Shown: positions 21,523 to 31,660 of the stretch, piece by piece | Layout of the letters: each line of letters opens with the position of its first letter | Numbering within the stretch: position 1 is the first letter of the stretch | Source of the DNA: Isochrysis galbana | Taxonomy: Eukaryota; Haptophyta; Isochrysidales; Isochrysidaceae | Direction of reading: 5' to 3' | Length of the DNA stretch: 64,000 nucleotides | Assembly (NCBI GenBank): GCA_018136815.1 | Contig: CM030936.1 | Span: 3,268,474 to 3,332,473, forward strand | The notes under the pieces: model-generated | Seen by the model: the letters and a program-made list of their open reading frames with translations, nothing else | Told to the model about the DNA's origin: nothing | Databases searched by the model: none | Program-made: the position numbers and the translations under genes

Positions 21523-23687
21523 TTATGCGGCGTCGGAGTACAGCTGGCGTTGGCGCAGCACGTCTGTGCGCGTGACGAGGCCGAGCAAACGCCCGGCTTC
21601 TGAGACAACCGGCAAGCGGCCAACGCTCCCCTCGAGCAAGATCTCCTCTAGTTCATCAAGAGGTGTCTCTTGCGTCACCTGACAAGCATCCGGTGAAGGA
21701 ATCGTCCATGGTAAATTTCAAAGTATACAACAAACGATCGCGATTGGCCGCGGCTTCGGAAAGAGTGGCTTCCTTGGAGGATTGTTCTTTGGGGTGGGGG
21801 GAGGGGGCGATCGGATCGATAGCCTCGTGTGACACCCCCCTCCTCCGGACTTGTGCTGGGCTCTCAAAGTTTAGAATCCTCTGGAGTATACTCACCGTGA
21901 TGACATCTCGGCGCATCCAACTCTTTACTCTCTGCGAGCCTTTGGACGCCTGCAGAGCTTTCATAACATCCCGATACTTGAGCATCCCTAAGAAGGTGCC
22001 CTCGGTGTCCACAACCGGCGCCGCCTTCCGCTGCACGCGGAGCATGAAGGCTCGAGCGTCGTCCATCGTCTCGTCCGGCGAACACGCAAAGACACGCGTG
22101 GTCATTAGATCTCCTGCGGTTACTTGCTGCGGAACCTGTGCGAGGACAAGGCTGTGCGCCTTGTCGAGCGCCGCGAGCGCCTCCTGCTTCGCCTCGTCGC
22201 CCTTGGAGGAGAGGCGGAATGATGCTGCAGCGGCAGCGGGATGGCCGCCGCCTTCCCATGTGCGCATCACAGCGTTGAGATCAACGCTCTTGGCGCGCGC
22301 AGAAGCCCGACCAATAAGCGAGATGAAGACCTGAGGAGTAGCAACATGATTATTTATGAGCTTTACCAACTGCGTGCACCTCCCGAACGGATACGGGGTG
22401 GGGGCTAGGTCGCACTTCGGCCGTGGCCAGTGGGCGAAGGTTGCGGCGAGACACGCATAACGACAAGACCCTGCCACTCCGAGGCATACATCCATAATAC
22501 GTTGCTAAGTGTACCTGAGCCTTCGCATTTTCGTGAGTCACTGCCAAGAGCACCACGTCTAGGCCCATGAGCGATAGCAGCTCCTCCGCCACGGCTGCCA
22601 TGCCCGCCATAAAGCCACGCCCGGAATCCAGGTGCACACGGCCCACCTGCAGGCCTTCGTGCACGCAACGGCTTGTCTCAAAGAGGGCATTGCTCAGTAC
22701 ATCCCTTTGCGCAGCACTCAACCTGCCATGTCCGAATTCGGCAATCGCATGTTGTGACGCCCCGTTTTCCATCAACCATACTAGGGCGTGACCATCGCGA
22801 GGAGTCGTGTCTGCATAGCTCAGCCCCCCCGTATCTGCGCGGATGCCCAACGCAAAGAGCGTTGCCTCAGCCTGAGAGAGAGTCAAACGGCCCGCCGCAT
22901 ATCCTACGCTGCCACCGCCGACGGCCGCATCGTGCCCTTGTGTTGCGGCGTTGGCGGTGGCTGCGGCTGCTGCAGCCGCGGCCGCAACCACGGCAGAGCT
23001 ATCAGCTGCCGGGCTGGCAAAAGTTCCCTTCCGCTCTGCGTGTTGGCGCAGTCTTTCCACGAGGACAGTCGTGGCTGATCCGACTGGCTCGAGCACAAGC
23101 TCGTCCGCTGAGATATCACCAGAAACCTCGAGGTGATGGTCGTATACAGCAACATGAGAAGCGTGGGAGAGCCAAGCGGCAGCAGGACCAAGCCGATCGC
23201 GGCTTTGCGTGTCGACAATGCCAACAGCATGTAGGTCCTCAGGATTGATCGTCGAGAAGCCACGCACGGGTAAGAGGTGCTTGTGGTAGGCGAGGAAACG
23301 CGCAACCAGCGGATTGACGCCACGGGGAAGCACAACGTGTGTGGGAAGCTCAGGCCGCTCCAGGCCCCACAGCTTGGCGAGGGCAACGGCCGCAGCGAGT
23401 GAGTCGAAGTCGGTGTTGGTGTGTGTGAGGACCACATTGCACGGCTCGGCGTGGAGCGGACGCTCTGCAGTTGCGGCAGCACCGGAATTCACTGCCTTCT
23501 GCTTGGACGAGGGGCGGCGCTTGCCCTTTTTCGCCGTGCGTCCAGCTTCCTCGGCAGCAGACGCGACGACTTGCGAAAGGCGTGCCCTCGCCATCGGCTC
23601 TGGCCTGCGGAGGGCCTGTGGAAGAAGGGTTTGGATACAGAGGCCGGATCCGGCAGCGGCAGCGGCAAGAACGAGCGCGGTCCTCAT
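21523..23687 (-). CDS. DHH-DHHA1 phosphoesterase with two CBS domains
   Basis: Three exons on the minus strand: 23687-22515, 22330-21896 and 21678-21523 (TAA); introns are 184 and 217 bp, GT-AG, phase 0; total 587 aa. Residues 1-65 (MRTALVLAAAAAGSGLCIQT then Arg/Lys-rich) look like an organelle-targeting leader. DHH motifs follow: LTHTNTDFDSLAAAVALAKL, VGIVDTQSRDR, VAVYDHH, and IRADTGGLSY. A DHHA1 nucleic-acid-binding motif WEGGGHPAAAAASFRL comes next, then CBS1 (LMTTRVFACSPDETMDDARA) and CBS2 (GSVGRLPVVSEAGRLLGLVT). Cyanobacterial and plant relatives with this order usually continue into a tRNA nucleotidyltransferase/poly(A) polymerase domain; here the stop follows CBS2 directly. It may be a stand-alone oligonucleotide or phosphate-ester hydrolase regulated by adenine nucleotides, or a split version of that enzyme. 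Confidence 0.85.
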
Positions 23688-23689
23688 GC

Positions 23690-24060
23690 TGTCAAAGGCT
23701 TTCGAGGGAGGGGAAGAGGGGAGAGGAGGTAGGGTAGAGAGAACGGGGGAGCAGAGAGCGCAGGGAAGGCTGCGCGTGCGGAGGAGTCTGGTGGGGGGGG
23801 GGGGGAGAGGGAGGGAGGGAGGGGGAGAGAAAGGAGCGAGGAGGGAGGGGGGCGAGGAGGGGGAGGGAGGCGAGGAGGAAGAGCGAAAGACGAGACGAGA
23901 CGAGTAATGTCAAGCAAGACAAGAGAGAAGAGGAGAGAGAACAGACAAGAGAGAGAAAGCGAGAGACGGGGGGAGGGAGGGAGGGAGAGAGAGAGAGGGA
24001 GGGAGAGAGGGAGGGAGATAGAGAGAGAGAGAGGGAGAGGGAGGGAGGGAGAGAGAGAGA

Positions 24061-24099
<39 letters not shown>

Positions 24100-24276
24100 T
24101 GAGTGTGAGTGTGAGAGGAGGGAATGGAGGGAGGGAGAGATGAAGACAGGGTCGTCACTATTTGTAGACACCTCGTATGGCGAGAGAGGCCCTGCCCTCC
24201 CCCCCCCCCCCCCCCCCTCACGGCCTCTTGACGAGCGAACGAGAGAGCGCGAGCGGGGCACCCCTCCCCCCCCCCC

Positions 24277-24307
<31 letters not shown>

Positions 24308-24330
24308 ACCCACACAGCACTCGGAAGCGG
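23690..24330. repeat. Purine tract, poly-C and CA microsatellite
   Basis: 23700-24140 is almost all A and G on the plus strand (GAGGGA and GA units). 24198-24220 and 24265-24292 are C runs, and 24292-24316 is a CA repeat. The purine tract sits just upstream of the DHH-CBS gene start, in its promoter/5' UTR position on the minus strand. Confidence 0.85.
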
Positions 24331-25353
24331 CCGTGAGCGCCCCCTTCCCCTCTCCCTTCCCCCCACACCTTTACAACTAATAATCAAGGGGGAATACAAG
24401 GAAACGCAAGCCGAGAGCACTCAGTAACCTGCCAGTTGTGCAAAAATAGTTTGATTAAGCCTCGTATGTGTCTAAAAATGGATTTTTGGGTCCTGGCGCA
24501 GGTTTGCGAGCCCCCCCCCCCCCCCACCCCCCGCCCCTGAAGACCCCCCACCCCTCCCCGCGAAGTCTTGGGGGTTGGGGGGGGGGGGGGGGGGAGACGC
24601 CCGTGCCCCCGTGCTCCCCAAATTTCGATCAATTTTTTATTTTGAGCGCAACCCCAACTGTTACCAAAAAATTCTCGAAAGTCTGGCGTTTGCCAACCGT
24701 CGACACCGCCGGCCGCCGGGCCAAAAAAATGGGAATTTTGTCACGTCGGCGCGCGCGCGCGCGAAAGAATAGGGAGCTGAGACTCGGAGGGTCGTCTAGT
24801 TAGGGCATATGGAGGTGTCATCCATGCATTTTTTTGCCATAAGAAAGCGATCATGAGAATCCGATTTTTACTGTCCCCACCTCTAGCGACGCACCATTCA
24901 GCGTGGATCAGCGCGGCAGAGTCTGACATGGGGCAGAGCCAGCCTCCGTCCCATATTCGACGGAACGCGACCTTCAGAAAACCAACGGGGGACAATTATT
25001 GAAGGGTCATGGCCATTCGAAAGGTCCTTCGAAGGGGTCGCCGCCCGCGGCGCAGAGAGAGTGCTTATGATCTTATGATGGCCCCCCATCTGATCTATTT
25101 CTGGAGGAATGCCGCCCGCTGCAGACGTGTCGTCGGCGGGCCGTGGACGATGGGAAGGAGAGGAGAGAGAGGAAGAGAGAACCTGAGAGGAAGGGGAGAG
25201 ACACACGGGGGAGGGTGAAAGGAAGACAGAGAAGAAGAGAGAGAGAGAGAGAGAAGAGGAGAGAGTAGAGCCTCGAGAGATAGAGGAGAGAGAGACACGG
25301 AGGAGAGGAGAAGAAAGGGAGGAGAGAGAGATAGGGGCAGGGAGGCGCTGTAG
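24330..25353. other. Gene-poor stretch upstream of the sulfotransferase gene
   Basis: Contains C and G runs at 24510-24530 and 24575-24595 and a GC repeat at 24749-24763. A purine-rich leader (25150-25340) precedes the sulfotransferase start and is probably its 5' UTR. Confidence 0.4.
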
Positions 25354-27038
25354 GTGCCCATGTCGGTGGTCTCTTGGGGCCTACTGCTCTTGAGCGGGCA
25401 CCCGACGCCGCGGCGGCGGCGGCCACCCGACGAGGTGGATGTGGGCCGTTTTCGCTGCGCCGCCGGACCCTATGCCGACGCCTCCACGCAGCGCAAGCGC
25501 TCAGCTGAGCTGCAGGCCCACGTGGGGCGGGCGATGGCCGCTGGGCTGCTGCCCACGCTGCTCGACGCCACGCCGCGTGCGGTGCAGAACCTCTCACTCT
25601 TCTACACACGCGAGTCGGTCGCTTGGCCAAAGCCGCCGCGCTGTAGACGCAGGCAGGCCGAAGTCTGCGAGATCAACCCACACTTCTGCCTTGCGTTGCC
25701 GTCTGGAAACTCGCCGCGCTCGAGCCTTGTTGCCAGCAAGTACCACTTCGAGATGCGGCAGGTGTGGAAAGTGGCATCGTCGTCACTCGCCTCCTTCTTC
25801 TTCTGCAACATGTGGCCCGACCTCGAACTGCTCAAGGTTGGGCCCGGAACGGCACCGCCTCGGAAAGGTGCGCTGCGCGCGCTCCGCTCGTGATTGCCAC
25901 AGCCGTACAAATCGCAGCGGCAGCCAGCAGCCGAAGGATGACGTCTGACCTCGCGTTCTCTATCCTTGTCGCCACAGCGGACGACACAATTGTCGCATTT
26001 CCCTCGCGCGAACCTATCACACGATTTATTGGCGCCGTAGTGGAGGTGAGTGTGTCTCTCACTGGAGTGGTGAGCAGGAGATGTTGCAGAACGCATTGCT
26101 TGCTTGAAGTCTCAACACGCCGGCGCGTCTTCGTCGAGGGATGCGTTTCCATCGCAAGGAGAGTTTCACGGTCACGGAAGTCTCGCGACGCCCACCGTCA
26201 ATAGAAGCCGTGCTTGAATCCACACTTTGTTCGCAACCGCCCCAAACCCGCGCGTAGCTTTCGATTCAAGCTCTCCTCCTCCCCTCCCTCCTGTCGGCGC
26301 CAGGTGTTGGCGCGCTTGCTTGCGCATGTCTCGCCTGGCGGGCAGCAGATGCCTGATTCTATGTACGTCGAGCCCGACGGCCCGATGTCGGCTGGGCTCC
26401 TTGCTCGGACAACTAGCTGGTTTGAACCGCTTCGACGCCTCAATGCCACCATTCATGTGCATGATGGGCAGCGGCTGGCAGCCAGCATCGCTCCCGAGGC
26501 TCGCCTACAAGCTCTAGAAGATTTGGTATCAGGATTCATTAGCGACCTTGAGTGCTCAATCATATACTCCGCCTCGGAGCACTTGAGCTCACAAGCATCG
26601 TTCGTGACCAGCGGTTTTGAAGCGCTGTCCCATTTGGACTTCCATGTGAGGCTCTCGCACATTGAGGAGGATCTCATTAGGTTAAGTCAGAAGATTGGCT
26701 ATGTGGCTGTCAATGCATCCAGGATGGTGGAACCACACGTTGATGCTGGCATGGCACACATGGGTTGGAAATGCGCTCTCGGCCACGAGAACGAGGCGAG
26801 TGCCAAGGGCAAGATCATGTTTGTGGACCAGGATGATATTGCCGCAGTTTTGCGACGCTCCCCGCAGCTTGTGCAGAGGCTGTGCACGGTCTACATGCAA
26901 GACTTCGTCTGCTTGGGTTACGATCTGCCGCCTGAATGTCAGGATGGGAAGGAATTGCAGTGGCTCGAGGCTGCTCCTCAAGGCTTTGTCAAGCAAAGTA
27001 GAAGCTTCCGGCCGGGGTTTCAAGATCGTCAGGGATGA
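25354..27038 (+). CDS. Sulfotransferase family protein
   Basis: Three exons: 25354-25867, 25978-26045 and 26304-27038 (TGA). Introns are 110 and 258 bp, GT-AG; the sum of 1317 nt gives 438 aa. The N-terminus MPMSVVSWGLLLLSG is hydrophobic, fitting a Golgi signal anchor. The PAPS 5'-phosphosulfate loop is seen in RQVWKVASSSLASFFF, and the 3'-phosphate motif in FPSREPITRFIGAVVE, which exists only after splicing exon 1 to exon 2. The C-terminus has CTVYMQDFVCLGYDLPPEC, the paired-Cys ending common in algal carbohydrate sulfotransferase-like proteins. It probably transfers sulfate from PAPS to a secreted or cell-surface glycan; the acceptor cannot be told. The exon 1 start is the first in-frame ATG after the purine-rich leader; a second ATG lies two codons on. 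Confidence 0.75.
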
Positions 27039-27054
27039 ATTGGAGCAGATTTAT

Positions 27055-27358
27055 GCGGGCCTAAGACATTCCCTGTAGCTCCAGGGAAGCGTCTAGTGTG
27101 CTACGCCTCTTTTTCGAAACATTCGCGACGCGGCACTTACTCGCTGTTCACTTTGGCAATCGGCTCGGCTTCAACGGCTTGTTGTTGTTGCCATGCTTAG
27201 CCGTGTGACGGGCCTAAGAAGTTCCCTAGCTCCAAGGAAGCTTCTAGTATGTCGCGCATCTTTTTCGAAACATTCGCGTTGCGGTACTTGCTCGCTGCGC
27301 ACTTTGGCAATAGGCTCGCCCCTTTGATCGCTTGTTCTTGTTGCCATGCTTAGCCTTG
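27055..27358. repeat. Diverged tandem duplication, unit about 152 bp
   Basis: Two head-to-tail units start GGGCCTAAGA (27056 and 27207) and end CCATGCTTAGCC(G/T)TGTGA. They share CTTTTTCGAAACATTCGCG and GTTGCCATGCTTAGCC with many substitutions between, so the duplication is old. It sits directly 3' of the sulfotransferase stop, in its likely 3' UTR. Confidence 0.8.
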
Positions 27359-28170
27359 TGAACTATTATCATCTACTGACGTCGTCCATCTTCACCATTT
27401 ACCCTGATCATTGTCGTGCATGCGAGCTGTCATAGACTCTCCGTGCTCGTGGCTTGTGATTTGTCATTCGTGCTACTATACTACTACGACTACTTGTTGT
27501 GTTGTTGATCTGGAGACAAATCACGCCTGAGGCGCGGCCACATTAGTGGATCGACACTCACGCGTAAAGAGACACCGGAACTCGACATACACACCCGTGA
27601 CATAACCAACCCAAGCACTATAAGTCAGACACACACACCGACCATTCTAAAGGCCTGCCCATGGCAACTGACTAAAAAGTCAGTTGCCAAATGCAGCTTA
27701 GATGTTAAGGAACCGATCCCCCCGCGGGCGCGACCGCAAATTCTCTACGGGTAGAGCGTGAGCGCGCGTGACGGAGGGGGGGAGATGGGGGGCGAATCGC
27801 ACCATTTCTAGGCGAAGATTTTCGTGGCGGCAGGGTGGCCCCCCCCTGGAGTTTTTTTATTGTTTATTGAGCATCGCGCCACAGTCAAAAAATGCAGCCC
27901 AACTATCAACCCTGCAACCCTGACTATTAGTTAAAACGCCAATGTTTTGACCGCCCTACACTAGGGGCTAGGGGCGGAGCGCGCCGGGTGGGCGCGCCGC
28001 TGCGCAGCCGAATCATACCCCCCCTACCCCTACTACCCCACCTTCACCCCCCCCCCCTTCCCGTGCGTGGCGACCACGAGTAAAAACAGTAGAGCGCTTG
28101 TGAGTCAGAGTTGAGGGCTTGCCGGGCTTGTGGCTTGTGACTTGTGAGTGAGGGCTCAAACAATGCGACA
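27359..28170. other. Intergenic stretch with a perfect hairpin
   Basis: At 27662-27689 TGGCAACTGACT and AGTCAGTTGCCA form a perfect 12-bp stem with an AAAA loop. No gene is seen in the rest; frames are short. Confidence 0.6.
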
Positions 28171-28412
28171 ACGGCCGTCAGCCCGAGACCATAAACTTCG
28201 GTTTATGGATTTGACGAATGCAAAGCTTGTGGCATTACAATGAACAATGAACGACTTCTAAAGATGAAGACCATAGCTCATGGCATGCTGCATGCACTCC
28301 TCTCCTAGAACTGATGAGCTAGCATTGCTTGTGGGGTATATGCAGGGGTAAGTTAATGCGCATGCGCAAAGCACGCGCCCATCCATCCATACCTCGTTCG
28401 AGAGGGAGGGGG

Positions 28413-28575
<163 letters not shown>

Positions 28576-28950
28576 TTGCGGGTAGGGGGGGTTGTACACT
28601 TCCCCTTGTTCATTTCCCGCCCTTTTAGGTTTTCCTGCGCGACTCCATCGCCATTGTCACGCCCCGATCCCCTCCTTCCTCGCCCGTCCCCGATAGGATC
28701 CCCCCTCTTCCCCCGCGGGCGTTCCCCCCCTTTTCCCTCTTTCCCCGTTCCCCCCCCCGAGTGTTTCCTTGAGTCTCTGGCCCCGTTTCATCCGTTCCTT
28801 GTCTTGAGTGTTTTCTCTTTCCCGCGCGTGGCTCTCCCCCCCCCCGCGCGTCTTCTCTCTTCGGCCGTCTCTCGCTCAGCGCCACCGCTCGAGCGCCCTT
28901 GTGCCTTGCTCCATCCGCTTCTGTGCTCCCTTCGCGTCCCGCGTGTCCCC

Positions 28951-29958
28951 ATGTCGACCGAGGGTGACCCCCCGCTCTCAGCCTCTCCTGCGTGTCCCTT
29001 CCCCGCCCGTGCCGTTCCGTCCCCCATGCTCCCATCGGGCTGTACAACTCATGTTACATCTCACAACCCCCACATTCCCTCGCACACCACAGCCACAGTT
29101 CCACTCACCTCCTCACATGGTAGCGGAGGCGTGCCATCCACGCCCTCCCACCCAGCACCACACCCTCACCCTCCCACCACTGCCGCTCCCGACCCACCGA
29201 TCTTCAACCCACCCATGCACCCCTGCCTCACACAACATCCACCCAGCTCCACCCAATACCCACCCATGACTCCACACCAACCACACCTGCCCACCCCTCC
29301 CGCCACCACGCCAGCCCAACCCTCGTTCTACTCCCCCCTCCCCACAGCCTACCCACCCACGCCCCACCCCTTCCATTTCCCCCCGCCCACCTCCTCCGGC
29401 GTTCCCTCCCATTCCGCAAACCTCCCCTCCTTTCCTTCTCCAGCAGCACAATTCCCAACCGCTCCTCCGCAACAACCGCATCACCCTCACCACCTCTCCC
29501 CTCCACCCGACGCCCCGGTCCCCACCACCCCCCTCATCCACTCCGGCCTCTACTCCCTTCCCCCGTACTCCACCCCGGCCCCTTCGCCTCTCCAGCTCTA
29601 CAACCACCACCTCTCGCAACCCGCTCACCACTTCACTCACCCCAACCTCGACCCCGCCAACACCCAGCCCTTTTCGCCCTCCGTCTACTACCCCACCGTT
29701 CCGAGCTACCACAACGCCCCGGCCGAGGCCTCCCTCGCCGCCGCCATAGCGCACCACCTTCAACAAATCCAGCCCTTCCAGCCCACCCATCTCCCTCTCC
29801 AAACCCGTCCGCCAACGCCCATTTTGCCACCCCAACAACCCCCTCCCCTTCCCCCGAGCCCCCCCCTTCCGCCACCACCACGGTGCCGCCGCCTCCGCCC
29901 CCACGACAACCGCCCGCCCCGCCATCGACGCCGCCGCCGCCGTCGTTCATTCATTTAA
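28951..29958 (+). CDS. Pro/His/Ser-rich hypothetical protein
   Basis: The open frame extends from 28573; the ATG at 28951 (MSTEGDPPLSASPACPFPAR) is the first with a natural-looking N-terminus and gives 335 aa. Composition is extremely Pro, His, Thr and Ser rich (for example PHPHPPTTAAPDPPIFNPP), with one better structured stretch NAPAEASLAAAIAHHLQQIQ. The last 30 codons turn Arg-rich in this frame, while the neighbouring frame stays Pro-rich and continues into SFIHLTNVAEIYVVCEM, so a frameshift near 29870 is likely. No family is recognised. It may be a gag-like or other element-encoded protein, since it lies within the inverted-repeat-bounded element. Confidence 0.4.
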   Translation: MSTEGDPPLSASPACPFPARAVPSPMLPSGCTTHVTSHNPHIPSHTTATVPLTSSHGSGGVPSTPSHPAPHPHPPTTAAPDPPIFNPPMHPCLTQHPPSSTQYPPMTPHQPHLPTPPATTPAQPSFYSPLPTAYPPTPHPFHFPPPTSSGVPSHSANLPSFPSPAAQFPTAPPQQPHHPHHLSPPPDAPVPTTPLIHSGLYSLPPYSTPAPSPLQLYNHHLSQPAHHFTHPNLDPANTQPFSPSVYYPTVPSYHNAPAEASLAAAIAHHLQQIQPFQPTHLPLQTRPPTPILPPQQPPPLPPSPPLPPPPRCRRLRPHDNRPPRHRRRRRRRSFI

Positions 29959-30372
29959 CAAATGTTGCTGAGATATATGTGGTGTGTGAAATGATTGTAT
30001 GATTGCTTGGAACGAGATGTACATCTACATGTGCTAAGCAAACGCCATGATCATAGCAATGCACATTCGCAAATTTACATTGCAGCAGGTTGAAAATTTC
30101 ATTGCAAATACGCTCGTTTTATGAAATCGGGCTGACGGTTATGGTCTCGGGCTGACGGCCGTTCGACGGTTCTCTTCCTCTTCCTCTTCTAGAAGTCTTT
30201 TGGTGCTAGTGGCTAGTGGAAGTGGAACGTGCGCTGAGAGGGTGCAACTCGAGGTTCCCTTTTTTTGTCACACCCCTCCCGGCTTTTTAGGTATATAATT
30301 TCTACTGACCCCTAACTTCGCCCCTAACTCGGGGGTTGACCGCGCGCAAACAAACATAAACACGGGGACCCA

Positions 30373-30582
30373 TCAAGCGGAAGACGTCTTGTGTTTCGTT
30401 TGTGCCTCCCGTTTCAATATCGCCTCCGCATCAAAGGTCAGTTGCATTTTCTCCGTCTTATAAATATCAAAGCGAATATCCTTTGTCTTCCACAGTACCA
30501 AGAAGAGAAGAATGAACAGCGCGAAAACCACCCCGACCGCGATCCCGACCCCTTGTCGAACGACGCGTGCACGGCTTCCCAT
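30373..30582 (-). CDS. Possible small single-pass membrane protein, 69 aa
   Basis: The minus frame gives a basic N-terminus (MGSRARVVRQ), one 21-residue hydrophobic helix (GVGIAVGVVFALFILLFLVL), then a charged tail. The hydrophobicity pattern is that of a real tail- or signal-anchored protein. No family, neighbour or promoter evidence supports it further. Confidence 0.35.
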   Translation of the reverse strand: MGSRARVVRQGVGIAVGVVFALFILLFLVLWKTKDIRFDIYKTEKMQLTFDAEAILKREAQTKHKTSSA

Positions 30583-30738
30583 GCTGGGGCCGATGCGTTT
30601 AGGCGTACCGGTTCCGTCTTACTTACATCTTTTGAATAAATCTCAGCTGTCGCACGTGGGGTGTATTTGTTTGCTCGGACAGTGCCTATGGCCTATGGCC
30701 GCTCTGGCGAGGGTCTGCGCGGCCAGGAGGCCAGCAGG

Positions 30739-30921
30739 CCTGGATGGGAAATACGGTGCAGGGGCCTGCAAATACAGCCAAATACATATGTATTTGGCCT
30801 CCGGCCAAATACATTTCAAATACATTCGAGGCCTACAACCCAGGACGCGCTTCAAATACAGCCAAATACATATGTATTTGGCCTCTAGCCAAATACGGTA
30901 AACACGTATTTCCCATCTAGG
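30739..30921. mobile_element. hAT-like MITE, copy 2
   Basis: 183 bp, ends CCTGGATGGGAAATACGG and CGTATTTCCCATCTAGG. Flanks CCAGCAGG (30731-30738) and CCTGCAGG (30922-30929) are an 8-bp target duplication with one mismatch. Confidence 0.8.
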
Positions 30922-30929
30922 CCTGCAGG

Positions 30930-31660
30930 TACCCCCTCTCGCCATGCTGAGGCGGTGCCGCGCGTGATGGGGCAGCCCATCATGCGCAGCACCGTCATTT
31001 TGACGCCTCGCGGCCAGCCGCGCACTGCATGCGCGCGAGAGGCTGGCAGCAAAGCATGCCAGCAAGGGCGAGGTGGAGGGCGCAGGCGACGCCGCGCGAT
31101 CGCGCAGGGCTCTGTACTGCCTGTCCGGGGGTAACCGTGCCCGGGGAACGCAGGCGCGCGTCGCACAGCGCGACCTCTGGTGCACTTTTGTGGTCGACGG
31201 CGTCAATTTCGCACGTGGGTCTGTGTGTTGAATGAATGGCGTCGAAAATGTGCATATTTCTTATAAGATTCTGCCGGATATACCCATTTCCAGTGTAATA
31301 CCCTAAAAATCGTGTGATAAAACCTCAATCTTGACTAAGAGAATTTTCACCCTTAGAAGTTAAAAGGCGTGTTTGACTGCCCTACCCCTACCCATGGCCC
31401 ATGGCCATGGCGCGCGCATGGCGCATGGCGACCCGCCGCAGGGAGAGCGATGGGTGAGAGCGGAGAGAGGGAGAGGTTCGGAGAGAGAGTGATTTGCGAC
31501 CCCCCCCCCCCCATGAAGTGGTGCAATGTGCAATGTGCAAGATCAACAAGACACAGAGATGCAAAGATGCAAACGAAATCAGAAGTCAGAAGTCAGAAGA
31601 GAAGCGCAGCAGGCGGAGTGCGTGCGGCCCGTCATAGAAGTTAAAGGCGGTCGCGAGGCG
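30930..31660. other. Intergenic stretch upstream of the Arp8-like gene
   Basis: No supported gene. It includes AT-rich sequence at 31230-31370 and a C run at 31501-31512; the last part is the probable promoter and 5' UTR of the gene starting at 31661. Confidence 0.4.
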
